Shown: one piece after another, positions 34,963 to 43,428 of the stretch | Numbering within the stretch: the stretch's first letter is position 1 | How the letters are laid out: each line of letters begins with the position of its first letter | Assembly (NCBI GenBank): GCA_003553485.1 | Contig: PWEJ01000016.1 | Location: 1-64,000, forward strand | From: Halanaerobiaceae bacterium | GTDB taxonomy: Bacteria > Bacillota > Halanaerobiia > Halanaerobiales > Halarsenatibacteraceae | Reading direction: 5' to 3' | DNA length: 64,000 nt | Translations under genes and position numbers: made by a program | Notes under the pieces: generated by a model | The model's input: the letters and a program-made list of their open reading frames with translations, nothing else | Told to the model about the DNA's origin: nothing | The model's database searches: none

Positions 34963-35364
34963 TTAATTTAAGTCGTTGTTCTTACTATTCTTAGCGATAG
35001 ATCTAGTTGCTACCACTTCTATGCCGGTATCAGCAATATTTTCGGTAATAACATCGCCTCTACTTACAGGAGCCTCTACTAAAATTCCTGCCAGTTCTTG
35101 CATGGCGGCCCCAATTTTATTTTTGGGAATAGGTTTAGCGGTTTTAACAGGGACTAAATCCAGTCTGCCATTTTTTACTCGAACAGTGGTAGGCAAAATT
35201 CTGGTGGGGTTTTTAAACTCTTCCTTGGCATAATCTATACCCATATCACATTGATGACCAGTAATATCAGTAATCTCCCCATCCTGTGATTTTACCCTCA
35301 CCCGACAACCTCTTGGGCAATTTACGCAGATTATTGTATTCTCTTTAATTTCATTATTACTCAT
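34963..35364 (-). CDS. DUF1667 iron-sulfur-type small subunit of the glycerol-3-phosphate dehydrogenase cluster
   Basis: A 133-residue DUF1667 protein. Near the N-terminus CVNCPRGC and then HQCDMG give four cysteines, which probably bind a metal or Fe-S centre. DUF1667 genes in anaerobes nearly always follow GlpA-like and FAD/NAD oxidoreductase genes, as here, so it is probably the third component of an anaerobic glycerol-3-phosphate dehydrogenase, a counterpart of GlpC in electron transfer. ATG 35364 overlaps the preceding stop by 8 nt (coupled translation). The role is inferred from context. Confidence 0.85.
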   Translation of the reverse strand: MSNNEIKENTIICVNCPRGCRVRVKSQDGEITDITGHQCDMGIDYAKEEFKNPTRILPTTVRVKNGRLDLVPVKTAKPIPKNKIGAAMQELAGILVEAPVSRGDVITENIADTGIEVVATRSIAKNSKNNDLN

Positions 35365-36643
35365 TAATACCCTCTCCTTCATCTTCTAAGACAAATGTAA
35401 TTTCCTTAGTATTGTCAGGTATTAACTTTTCCGGTAATTTAATTGTTTCAATCTCTCCCGGGGTAACAATTTCCCGACTAAAGCCAGCTAACTTTTGCTG
35501 GGAATCATCATAGATATTTATTTTAACATTTTCTTGTGGCTCTGAGACTCTAAAAAAGTGCCTGACTAGTTTTCTGGAATCATCTTTATAACTGATTTTA
35601 TGAGGAATTACGTAATTTATTCCCTCTCCTGGTATTACTTCTACTTCCTCATTTCTTCTTTCAAGATTATCATTTATAAAATCAGCAGCAGCTCGAGCAG
35701 CCACCTCTGCTTCTTCACTAACATAATCCACTAAGTCATGAACCTGGAGAACATTACCACAGGCATAAACCCCTGGAATATCAGTTTCTCTTAGTTCATT
35801 AACATAGGGGCCTTGAGAATTTTCAGCTAACTTTAGGCCCATGCTCTTACTTAATTCATTTTCCGGTATTAACCCCACGGATAAGAGCAGGGTGTCACAT
35901 TCCACCCTTTTTTTAGTCTCAAGTTTAGGCTGTAGATTTTCATCTACTTCCACGATATCAACGGCCTCTAACCGCTGTTTACCATAGATTCGATTTATTG
36001 TATGGTTTAATTTTAGTGGTATGCCAAAATCATCTAAACATTGAACTTTATTTCTCACCAGACCAGAAGAGTAGGGCATTATTTCTAAAACACCCTTAAC
36101 TTTAGCTCCCTCTAAAGCCATCCGTCGGGCCATTATCAATCCAATATCTCCAGAGCCTAAAATAACAACTTTTTCTCCTGGCAAATAACCTTCAATATTG
36201 ATAAAGCGTTGAGCTGTACCGGCAGTTAATATGCCTGCTGGACGAGTTCCTGGTATTTGAATAGCTTCTCGGGTTCTTTCTCTGCAGCCCATGGCTAGAA
36301 TAATTGATTTAGCCTCAATAAACATCATGCCATCTTCTTCATTAAGAGCCGTTATTTTCTTATCCTGAGAAATATCTATCACCATTGTTTTTAGCTTAAT
36401 TTTTGTCTTGCTGGCAATAACATCTTCAATAAATCTTTCGGCGTATTCTGGACCCGTTAACTCTTCCCCAAAATAATCCAGGCCAAAGCCATTATGGATA
36501 CATTGCTGCAATATACCTCCTAAATATTCATCCCTTTCAATGAGTAAAATATCGTCTATTCCTGCTTTTTCAGCTTCTAAGGCTGCGGCTAATCCTGCTG
36601 GTCCGGCACCTATTATTACCAATTCATGTTTACGTCTAATCAT
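35357..36643 (-). CDS. FAD/NAD(P)-dependent oxidoreductase of the glycerol-3-phosphate dehydrogenase cluster
   Basis: A 428-residue pyridine-nucleotide-disulfide-oxidoreductase-type flavoprotein. It has an FAD Rossmann motif (LVIIGAGPAGLAAALEAEKAG), a second dinucleotide fold (KVVILGSGDIGLIMARRM) and the FAD-closing segment IPGVYACGNVLQVHD. There is no redox CxxC active site near the FAD motif. It lies 4 nt into the glpA end (ATGA overlap) and is itself overlapped by the DUF1667 gene, so it probably works as the NAD(P)-linked or electron-relay subunit partnering GlpA. Confidence 0.88.
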   Translation of the reverse strand: MIRRKHELVIIGAGPAGLAAALEAEKAGIDDILLIERDEYLGGILQQCIHNGFGLDYFGEELTGPEYAERFIEDVIASKTKIKLKTMVIDISQDKKITALNEEDGMMFIEAKSIILAMGCRERTREAIQIPGTRPAGILTAGTAQRFINIEGYLPGEKVVILGSGDIGLIMARRMALEGAKVKGVLEIMPYSSGLVRNKVQCLDDFGIPLKLNHTINRIYGKQRLEAVDIVEVDENLQPKLETKKRVECDTLLLSVGLIPENELSKSMGLKLAENSQGPYVNELRETDIPGVYACGNVLQVHDLVDYVSEEAEVAARAAADFINDNLERRNEEVEVIPGEGINYVIPHKISYKDDSRKLVRHFFRVSEPQENVKINIYDDSQQKLAGFSREIVTPGEIETIKLPEKLIPDNTKEITFVLEDEGEGINE

Positions 36644-38151
36644 GATTTATCCCCCATTCCATAAACAATATCTCGATCTGGCTTTACATCCTTTACCCTG
36701 GTCCAGAGGATCTCTGAACCGGGGCCGCTCTTTGTCACCTCTAGGGGAGAAATGCCAATTTTTTCGGCAATTATTTCTGCTATCCTGGGACCACAAAAGC
36801 CTCCCTGGCATCTTCCTCCTCCTGCTCTGGTTCTTCTTTTGATACCATTCAAAGTGGGAGAAATAAATTCCTTATCCAATTCTGCTTCTATTTCACCTCT
36901 GGTAACATGTTCGCAGCGACAAATAACTTCACCATATTTTTTGTTCTGTAAAAAGATTTGCTGCCATTCATGTAAATTCTGTTTATAATCCTGAAAACTA
37001 GGCTGCTTTTCTAGCTCTGGAAGAAAATTTGCTTCAATTAACTTCAGCTCTTCCTGTAGTGATGTTCTAATATCATCTAAAATTTCTGCTACCATATTAG
37101 CAATTGCCGGAGCTGAAGATAAACCTGGCGACTGAATACCAGCAACATCTATAAAACCTACAGGTTCATTAAGAGCTTCAATTTTAAAGTCATCACTGGG
37201 TAAAGTTGCTCTTAGGCCGGCAAAGGAAGCTATAACTCCATCGCGTGGTAGATTAGGATAAAGGGAGGTTCCTCCCTGCCAGATCTCTTCTAAACCTTCC
37301 TTAGTTACAGCAAGGTCGTCTTTTTCTTCAACAGGATTGGAGTTTGGCCCTAAAAGCAGATTACCATCTACTGTAGGAGTTATTAAAATCCCCTTTGACT
37401 CTTTGCTGGGCATGGGAAAAATCACGTGGTTTACTAAATCCCCATATTCTTTATCGAATAAATTATACTCACCCTTGCGAGGTGTTATTTTATACCTTTC
37501 CCCAACCATTGCTGCAATTTCATCGGCATATAAACCAGCAGCATTGATAATAACTTTAGTTTTTATTTCTTCTCCAGAATTAAGTATAACCCCTGCAATA
37601 TATCCATTTTTTGTTCTTATATCAACAACTTCTGACAGGAGCTTAATCTCCACTCCATTTTTTACGGCATTTTCTGCCTGAGCAATCGTTAATTTATATG
37701 GAGAAATTATTCCAGCTGTGGGAGCATATAAAGCAGCTGAAGCTTCAGAATGAATTTCTGGTTCTTGATGGAGCAACTCCTTCTGGTCTAATAGTTGTAA
37801 GTCTTTTATTCCTTTACTTTCTCCCATTTCCTTTTCTTTTTTAAGCCATTCCTTATCTTCTTCAGTAAAGCCAACGACTAATGACCCAATCCTTTTAAAG
37901 GGAACCTTTAAATCCTCAGCAATTTTATCAAAGAGAGGATTAGATTTTATATTTAGTCGCCCTTTCAGGGTGTCAACAGCAGCGTTATATCCAGCATGAA
38001 TAATACCAGAATTTGCTTTTGAAGTTCCTGAAGCCACATCTGCATCTTTTTCCAGCAAGCAGATATCCAGTTCATAGCGACTTAAGCGTCGGGCTATTGC
38101 TGTCCCAATCACACCTCCACCAATAATTACAATATCAAATTTAGCTGACAT
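36640..38151 (-). CDS. glpA: FAD-dependent glycerol-3-phosphate dehydrogenase, anaerobic type
   Basis: A 503-residue protein of the DAO/GlpA family. FDIVIIGGGVIGTAIARRL binds FAD; the C-terminus has a BFD-like [2Fe-2S] region (CRCEHVT and GGGRCQGGFCGPR). It oxidises sn-glycerol-3-phosphate to dihydroxyacetone phosphate. The open frame extends 47 codons upstream to 38292, but AAAGGAGG sits right before ATG 38151 and the extension reads through a terminator-like hairpin, so it is not coding. It follows glpK and precedes its two partner genes with overlaps. Confidence 0.93.
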   Translation of the reverse strand: MSAKFDIVIIGGGVIGTAIARRLSRYELDICLLEKDADVASGTSKANSGIIHAGYNAAVDTLKGRLNIKSNPLFDKIAEDLKVPFKRIGSLVVGFTEEDKEWLKKEKEMGESKGIKDLQLLDQKELLHQEPEIHSEASAALYAPTAGIISPYKLTIAQAENAVKNGVEIKLLSEVVDIRTKNGYIAGVILNSGEEIKTKVIINAAGLYADEIAAMVGERYKITPRKGEYNLFDKEYGDLVNHVIFPMPSKESKGILITPTVDGNLLLGPNSNPVEEKDDLAVTKEGLEEIWQGGTSLYPNLPRDGVIASFAGLRATLPSDDFKIEALNEPVGFIDVAGIQSPGLSSAPAIANMVAEILDDIRTSLQEELKLIEANFLPELEKQPSFQDYKQNLHEWQQIFLQNKKYGEVICRCEHVTRGEIEAELDKEFISPTLNGIKRRTRAGGGRCQGGFCGPRIAEIIAEKIGISPLEVTKSGPGSEILWTRVKDVKPDRDIVYGMGDKS

Positions 38152-38182
38152 AAAAACCCTCCTTTTGTTAGCAAAAAGAAAA

Positions 38183-38236
38183 AACCACCTCCAGATTATT
38201 AGGACATAGACGTCCCATAATTTATTGGAGATGGTT
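38183..38236 (-). terminator. Intercistronic attenuator/terminator between glpK and glpA
   Basis: On the minus strand, AACCATCTCCA pairs with TGGAGGTGGTT (11 bp with one U-G wobble that exists only in the minus-strand RNA), enclosing a second stem (ATTATGGGAC with GTCCTAATAAT), then TTTTTTCTTTTT. It lies 31 nt before the glpA start, so it either ends the glpK message or controls glpA by antitermination, as GlpP does in Bacillus glpD. No glpP gene is in this window. Confidence 0.8.
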
Positions 38237-38343
38237 CTCTTATTTCTCACCATCAAAAATATTTTATTGTTAATAAGATTATATCTTAACATTATGCTTA
38301 TTGCAAGTTTTTTTACCGAAAATAATTTTGCTGTAATAGGAGT

Positions 38344-39843
38344 TTAAATTCTGGTCCAGTTGATCACCGTATCAATAGCTCTTTTCCAACCGGCATAAGA
38401 TTGTTGACGATTTTCTTCTTTCATGTCCGGGGTGAAAGTCTTATCAACTCTGCGAATATTTTTAATTTCATCTAAAGAATCCCAAAAACCCACGGCAAGA
38501 CCAGCTAAATAAGCTGAACCTGCAGCAGTAGTCTCCGTGTTTACTGGTCTCTGGACTTTATTATTACAGATGTTGGATAAAAATTGTAATAAAAAGTCGT
38601 TTCTAGCAGCCCCTCCATCGACTCTAACTTCTTTAATATCAATGCCAGCATCTTCCTCCATAGCTTTAAATAAATCATAGCTTTGAAAAGCAATCGACTC
38701 CAGCGTTGCTCTAATAATATGGTTTTTGGTGGTGGCTCTACTTATTCCTACGATGGTACCTCGAGCAGCAGGATTCCAGTGAGGTGCACCTAACCCGGTA
38801 AAGGCTGGAACTACGTAAACTCCATTGGTATCTTCAATTTTACAGGCAAAATATTCTGAGTCAGCAGCATCTTCAATCAAATTTAACTCATCTCTTAACC
38901 ACTGAATAGCAGAGCCTGCATTGAAGATACTTCCCTCTAAAGCATAAGTAATTTTATCATCAAATCCCCAGGCAATGGTTGTAAGCAAACCCTTTTGAGA
39001 GATATAGGGTTGTGACCCTGTATTCAGTAAAGCAAAGGCTCCTGTTCCATAGGTAGATTTTGTCATCCCCTCTTTAAAACAGGCCTGGGCAAAGGGGGCG
39101 GCCTGTTGATCTCCAGCAATACCTGCCACTGGAATATTTTCCCCCTGGAATAGGGAGTCCTTGGTTGTAGTATAAACTTCACTGCTAGAGCGAACCTCTG
39201 GTAAAACCTCTGGCGGAACCTCCAGAATATTTAAAAGCTCGTCATCCCACTTTAATTCATGAATATTATAGAGCATGGTACGGGAGGCATTAGTGTAATC
39301 AGTTAGATGACAGCTTCCTCCGCTTAATTTCCATATTAGCCAGCTATCTACAGTGCCAAATAATATTTCGCCCCTTTCTGCTTTTTTCCGGGCTTGAGGT
39401 ACATTATCAAGCAACCACTTAATTTTTGTGCCAGAAAAATAAGGGTCTGCTATTAAACCAGTTTTTTCCTGAATGGTTTTTTCGTGGCCTTTATCTTTAA
39501 GTTCCTCACAGATATCAGCAGTTCTCCTGCACTGCCAAACAATGGCATTATATATTGGTTCAGAGGTTTTTTTATCCCACATGATTGTTGTTTCTCTTTG
39601 ATTGGTAATCCCAATACCGGCAATCTCAGAAATTTCAATTTTGGCTTCTTTAATAGCTAAAGACATAACTTTTTGAGTGGAGTTCCAGAGATCAGCAGGA
39701 TTGTGCTCTACCCAACCAGATTTAGGATAAATTTGGCGAAATTCCTTTTGAGCTTTTCCTACGACCTGTCCTTCTCTATTAAATACCATAGCTCTAGTAC
39801 TTGTGGTCCCCTGGTCAATTGCTAAAATATAATTATCCGCCAT
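38344..39843 (-). CDS. glpK: Glycerol kinase
   Basis: A 499-residue FGGY kinase that phosphorylates glycerol with ATP. Signatures are [11 protein letters not shown] at the N-terminus, [36 protein letters not shown] and [15 protein letters not shown], all matching GlpK. A TATAAT hexamer lies about 25 nt before the ATG on the minus strand, though without a clear -35. Downstream come the attenuator and the three-gene glycerol-3-phosphate dehydrogenase set. No GlpF-type glycerol channel gene is in view. Confidence 0.97.
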   Translation of the reverse strand: MADNYILAIDQGTTSTRAMVFNREGQVVGKAQKEFRQIYPKSGWVEHNPADLWNSTQKVMSLAIKEAKIEISEIAGIGITNQRETTIMWDKKTSEPIYNAIVWQCRRTADICEELKDKGHEKTIQEKTGLIADPYFSGTKIKWLLDNVPQARKKAERGEILFGTVDSWLIWKLSGGSCHLTDYTNASRTMLYNIHELKWDDELLNILEVPPEVLPEVRSSSEVYTTTKDSLFQGENIPVAGIAGDQQAAPFAQACFKEGMTKSTYGTGAFALLNTGSQPYISQKGLLTTIAWGFDDKITYALEGSIFNAGSAIQWLRDELNLIEDAADSEYFACKIEDTNGVYVVPAFTGLGAPHWNPAARGTIVGISRATTKNHIIRATLESIAFQSYDLFKAMEEDAGIDIKEVRVDGGAARNDFLLQFLSNICNNKVQRPVNTETTAAGSAYLAGLAVGFWDSLDEIKNIRRVDKTFTPDMKEENRQQSYAGWKRAIDTVINWTRI

Positions 39844-39901
39844 AAAATTATCACCTCAGAATTATAGTATGGCCAACTTAAAAAATGTGCTAATTTAAAA
39901 T

Positions 39902-40555
39902 TTATAATCTCTTTAAGGCAATGATTAATTCTATTTCATCAGCCGCATCCTCAATTATATCTGAAATATTTGCCATCATTGTTAAATAATCACGATATAA
40001 AGATTTTAAGCCAAAACTGAGATCATCTCTAGCAGAAAGTCTTTCAACTAACTCTCTTTCCAGATTATCAATTTGAGATTCATATTTTTCTATTTGATTG
40101 ACTAATTCAAAGGCCTTTTCGTTATCATTAAAGACATTACCAATGGCCTTTTCTAAAGTGGCAAATTGCAATTCAGTTATTTCTAAAATCTCTCTAAGCA
40201 TATCTTTACCTGTTTCAGATATCTCCATGGATTGCAGGAGGACATAGTCCAGGGAGCTTTCGGAATAGTCAGCTACTTTGTCAGTAAACTTCAAAAGATT
40301 TAAGAAGTCTCGTCTGGTATTAGGAATTAGAAATCTTTTCTCAATAAGTAATCTGACTATCTTTCTTCTAATAGCATCAGCTTCTGTTTCCAGTTCTTTT
40401 ACCTCATCCTGCATTTTAGAGACTTCAGCGGTATAACCCTCTTCTATATATAACTTCATTGCCTTAATATAACATTTTAGACAGGAGCGAACAGTTTTTG
40501 AATGTTTGTTATATAATTTGATTAACTGTTCTGATTCTCCTAACAAATCCTTCAT
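39902..40555 (-). CDS. PhoU-like DUF47 (TIGR00153) protein
   Basis: A 217-residue all-helical protein of the DUF47/PhoU-like family. Repeated acidic helices (EVKELETEADAIRRKI, IIEDAADEIELII) and the central NLLKFTDKVADYSES follow the family pattern, whose Glu/Asp clusters bind metal. Genes of this family usually sit beside a PiT phosphate transporter and modulate it; none is adjacent here, though the flanks are fully visible. ATG 40555 is fixed by GGGGGT; the longer frame to 40612 would begin before it. Confidence 0.85.
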   Translation of the reverse strand: MKDLLGESEQLIKLYNKHSKTVRSCLKCYIKAMKLYIEEGYTAEVSKMQDEVKELETEADAIRRKIVRLLIEKRFLIPNTRRDFLNLLKFTDKVADYSESSLDYVLLQSMEISETGKDMLREILEITELQFATLEKAIGNVFNDNEKAFELVNQIEKYESQIDNLERELVERLSARDDLSFGLKSLYRDYLTMMANISDIIEDAADEIELIIALKRL

Positions 40556-40619
40556 TTTTTTACCCCCAATGTAAACTAAAGTATGTAAAGAAAAATTGCT
40601 ATAAATTTTCAAACAATTA

Positions 40620-40650
40620 TACTGCTCTGCCTGAAGATGGCAGAGCAGTA
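40620..40650 (-). terminator. Terminator of the desulforedoxin/mtnA transcript
   Basis: A 12-bp perfect stem (TACTGCTCTGCC / GGCAGAGCAGTA, 7-nt loop) beginning 6 nt after the desulforedoxin stop. The minus-strand tail (ATAATTGTTTG) is only moderately U-rich, so efficiency is uncertain. Confidence 0.7.
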
Positions 40651-40656
40651 TATCTC

Positions 40657-40779
40657 TTATTCTTCTAAATTCATAGGTTGGCTACAACAGACTAATTCTC
40701 CGCCTCCTACTTCTACCACTTTAACGACATTGCCACAAACTCCACAGCGATAAACTTCTCCTTCTTTTCTAACAGCCAT
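40657..40779 (-). CDS. Desulforedoxin (40 residues)
   Basis: A very short gene with a strong ribosome site (AAAGGAGGG, 8 nt before the ATG at 40779). The protein has Cys 12, 15, 31 and 32 in the C-x2-C-x15-C-C pattern of desulforedoxin ([10 protein letters not shown], then [12 protein letters not shown]), which binds one iron per chain in a distorted rubredoxin-like centre. It can serve as a small electron carrier, possibly for superoxide or peroxide reduction; the same fold is the N-terminal domain of desulfoferrodoxin. It lies 26 nt after mtnA and has its own terminator. Confidence 0.92.
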   Translation of the reverse strand: MAVRKEGEVYRCGVCGNVVKVVEVGGGELVCCSQPMNLEE

Positions 40780-40805
40780 AATTTATCCCTCCTTTGGATA
40801 AAAAA

Positions 40806-41846
40806 TTATTTATCTCTGATCTCCATTAACCCAGCACTAAAGGGAGGGTCAACCACTCCTACCTCTGTTATTATCCCTGTTATATTTTCTGCTGGAGTAA
40901 CATCAAAGGCTGGATTATAAACATCGATTTTATCAGGAGCAATTTTCTCATCACCAATCATCTTTATTTCCTCAGCTCCTCTTTCTTCAATGGCAATGGC
41001 CGAGCCCATCTGGATTTTATAATCAATGGTAGAGCGAGGAGCAGCAATATAAAAAGGTATATTATGGATTCTTGCCAGTTCAGAAAGCATATAAGTGCCT
41101 ATTTTATTAGCAGTATCTCCATTGGCAGCAATTCTATCTGCTCCAACTATCACCACATCCACTTTATTTTCTTTCATCAAAAAACCAGCTGTGCTATCAG
41201 CTATTAAAGTAGCGGAAATATTTTCTTCCACCAGTTCAAAGGCAGTTAACTTTGCTCCCTGCAGGCGGGGACGGGTCTCAGTAGCATACACATGAATATT
41301 CTTGTTCTTTTTTTCTGCCTCTCTTATAACTCCAAGAGCAGTGCCATAATCTACAGTCGCTAAAGCCCCGGTATTGCAATGAGTTAAAACATTAGAATTT
41401 TGGGGGATAACCTTAACTCCATAAGAAGCCAATTCTTTATTAGCTTCAATATCCTGTTGAGCTATATTATTAGCTTCTTTTTCCAAAATCCTTAATAAGG
41501 ATTTACGGTCTTTATATCTGCTGGAACGCAAAATTTTTAACATTTTTTCTGTAGCCCAGCTGAGATTTACGGCTGTGGGTCGGGCTTCATTAATCTCCTT
41601 TACTGCCGACTCCACCTGAGCCAATAATTCACTGGAACTGAGTTCTTTAAACTCAAGAGCAGCTAAATAAACACCATAAGCTCCAGTTGCACCTATGGCC
41701 GGCGCCCCTCTAACAACCATTTCAGAGATAGCTGTGATAACCTGCTCATAATTTTCAGCTTCATAATATTCAATTTTACCAGGAAGCTTTCTCTGGTCTA
41801 ATAATTTTAAAGTTTCATCTTCAAACTCAATAGTTCTATATTTCAT
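40806..41846 (-). CDS. mtnA: S-methyl-5-thioribose-1-phosphate isomerase
   Basis: A 346-residue MtnA (eIF2B-like fold) that converts methylthioribose-1-phosphate to methylthioribulose-1-phosphate in methionine salvage. Catalytic Cys is in LTHCNTGALAT and Asp in VGADRIAANGD; VRGAPAIGATGAYG is the family N-terminal signature. Together with the MTA deaminase at 29824 it may serve a salvage or purine-linked MTA shunt; the remaining enzymes are not in the window. dut lies 24 nt upstream. Confidence 0.95.
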   Translation of the reverse strand: MKYRTIEFEDETLKLLDQRKLPGKIEYYEAENYEQVITAISEMVVRGAPAIGATGAYGVYLAALEFKELSSSELLAQVESAVKEINEARPTAVNLSWATEKMLKILRSSRYKDRKSLLRILEKEANNIAQQDIEANKELASYGVKVIPQNSNVLTHCNTGALATVDYGTALGVIREAEKKNKNIHVYATETRPRLQGAKLTAFELVEENISATLIADSTAGFLMKENKVDVVIVGADRIAANGDTANKIGTYMLSELARIHNIPFYIAAPRSTIDYKIQMGSAIAIEERGAEEIKMIGDEKIAPDKIDVYNPAFDVTPAENITGIITEVGVVDPPFSAGLMEIRDK

Positions 41847-41870
41847 TAATAAACACCTCCAAATTATGAT

Positions 41871-42302
41871 TTACTTACCAGTATGCCCAAAACCTCCAGT
41901 TCCTCTACTTGTTTTCTTAAGATTTTCTACAGGTAGCCAGCTAACATCTGCGACTTTTTGTACAATTAATTGGGCAATTCTATCACCTTTAGCAATATTA
42001 AAAGACTCTTTACCATGGTTAATTAACAAAACTCCAATTTCCCCGCGATATCCAGGGTCTATTACCCCATCAGCATTTAAAACTGTCACTCCATATTTTA
42101 AAGCTAGGCCACTGCGGGGGTAGACAAAACCGGCATAACCCTTAGGAATTGCTATTTTGAGCCCCGTTGCTATAAGTTTATATTCTCCGGCAGGAATAAC
42201 TTCATTTTCTGCTGCCGGTAAGTCAAGGCCTACATCATTTTCATGCTGGTATTGAGGTAAAGGTATATCTGGTGCTACTTTAGATATTTTAATTTCAACC
42301 AT
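41871..42302 (-). CDS. dut: dUTP diphosphatase
   Basis: A 143-residue trimeric dUTPase. All five motifs are seen: VGLDLPA (I), YPRSGLALKYG (II), NADGVIDPGYRGEIGV (III), KGDRIAQLIVQK (IV) and the C-terminal RGTGGFGHTG (V). It removes dUTP and supplies dUMP, keeping uracil out of DNA. It lies 24 nt before mtnA and 33 nt after the SleB-like hydrolase gene on the same strand. Confidence 0.97.
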   Translation of the reverse strand: MVEIKISKVAPDIPLPQYQHENDVGLDLPAAENEVIPAGEYKLIATGLKIAIPKGYAGFVYPRSGLALKYGVTVLNADGVIDPGYRGEIGVLLINHGKESFNIAKGDRIAQLIVQKVADVSWLPVENLKKTSRGTGGFGHTGK

Positions 42303-42335
42303 AAAAGCCCACTCCTTTGTTTGCCTTTTGTTACC

Positions 42336-43256
42336 TTATTTCATGAAAACATGATTCCCTATAGTAACCACAACTTCTCGGCGAGTAGTCCATTCTCTAT
42401 CTGTTGCTTTATCAGGGTTATAGAAAAATAATGCTCCTCCAGAAGGATCTTCTCCGCTTAAAGCCTCATTTGCTGCACTTATAGCTTCATAATCGGGTTC
42501 AAGATATATGGATCCATCTTCTACTGGACTGAACTGTCCTGATTGATAAATTACACTTTCTATATCATCAGGAAAATCAGGAGACAAAATTCGATTGATG
42601 ATCACAGCTCCAACAGCAACCTGACCAATATAAGGCTCGCCTCGAGCTTCTCCGTAAATTGCCCGGGCTAAAAGATCTTTTTCTTCTTCACTAATGGAGC
42701 GCGATAAAGCCTGTCGTTGGCTGAGTTCACGGGCAGGCACTGTAATAGTATCTCCAGCTCTTAAATCGCTGTTATCCATATCATTTAAAGCTTCAATAAC
42801 TCCAATTGAAGTATTGAACTCTCTAGCAATTTCAAAAATTGTATCTCCTGGAGATACATGATAGGTAATCAACTCATCTTCGGAAATATCATCAATTTCA
42901 GGCGTTTCCTGGTCAGGATTAATTCTGACTGCATAGCTGTGCTGGGAGTTTAAGCTATAGTCATTATCCCCAGAAAAGAGCCTTTTATTAAAGTCTCTCT
43001 CCTGTTCTTCTAGTTCTGTTGTAGGGATTGTAAGTTCATCTCCAGCTCTAATATTGTTAGCATTAGAAATATCATTCCATTGCATTAGTTTATCCCTGGA
43101 TACATCATAAGTTGTTGCAATCTCGGAAAGAGTCTCCCCTCTCTGAACAACATATATCAATTGTAATTGTGCTGAACTGGCCAGAGAAGAAAAACAAACC
43201 ATAAAGAAAATCATTAAGAAAAATAGCTGGATCATTTTTAATTTTGCCTGTTTCAT
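42336..43256 (-). CDS. Secreted LysM-SleB cell-wall hydrolase
   Basis: A 306-residue exported protein: signal peptide (QLFFLMIFFMVCFSS), two LysM modules (YVVQRGETLSEI at about 34, YHVSPGDTIFEI at about 132) joined by a charged linker, and a C-terminal Hydrolase_2 (SleB/CwlJ) domain with ARAIYGEARGEPYIGQVAVGAVIINR. In spore formers this domain degrades cortex peptidoglycan; outside spores it is a general lytic transglycosylase-like enzyme. Which applies here is open, because no sporulation genes are in the window. A direct repeat lies just upstream. Confidence 0.88.
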   Translation of the reverse strand: MKQAKLKMIQLFFLMIFFMVCFSSLASSAQLQLIYVVQRGETLSEIATTYDVSRDKLMQWNDISNANNIRAGDELTIPTTELEEQERDFNKRLFSGDNDYSLNSQHSYAVRINPDQETPEIDDISEDELITYHVSPGDTIFEIAREFNTSIGVIEALNDMDNSDLRAGDTITVPARELSQRQALSRSISEEEKDLLARAIYGEARGEPYIGQVAVGAVIINRILSPDFPDDIESVIYQSGQFSPVEDGSIYLEPDYEAISAANEALSGEDPSGGALFFYNPDKATDREWTTRREVVVTIGNHVFMK

Positions 43257-43291
43257 AATTGATACCTCACTAAATTATGTTTGCTTTAAAA

Positions 43292-43336
43292 TATTATCTG
43301 TTATTTAATTTTATAGTATTATCTGTTGTTTAATTT
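43292..43336 (-). repeat. Tandem 20-bp direct repeat upstream of the LysM-SleB gene
   Basis: TATTATCTGTTATTTAATTT (43292-43311) and TATTATCTGTTGTTTAATTT (43317-43336) differ at one base and are 25 bp apart. They fill the promoter region of the hydrolase gene and could be paired regulator sites. The rest of 43257-43428 shows no clear promoter or terminator. Confidence 0.6.
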
Positions 43337-43428
43337 CTCCATAAATGGCCAAACTCCTTCCTTGATAAAGCTTAAAATTCTGTTAAATAGCCAGGTACTA
43401 TTAAGCTATTAACTACTAAAAAAGTTAA

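Noticed and set aside
38152-38292. 47-codon N-terminal extension of the glpA frame
   Set aside because: It reads straight through the glpK-glpA hairpin and its U-tract, while a strong AAAGGAGG site precedes the internal ATG at 38151.
43337-43428. Protein-like stretch on the minus strand (LFNRILSFIKEG and following)
   Set aside because: It is open for about 25 codons but has no start codon near a ribosome site before its last seven codons, so it is at most a gene remnant.
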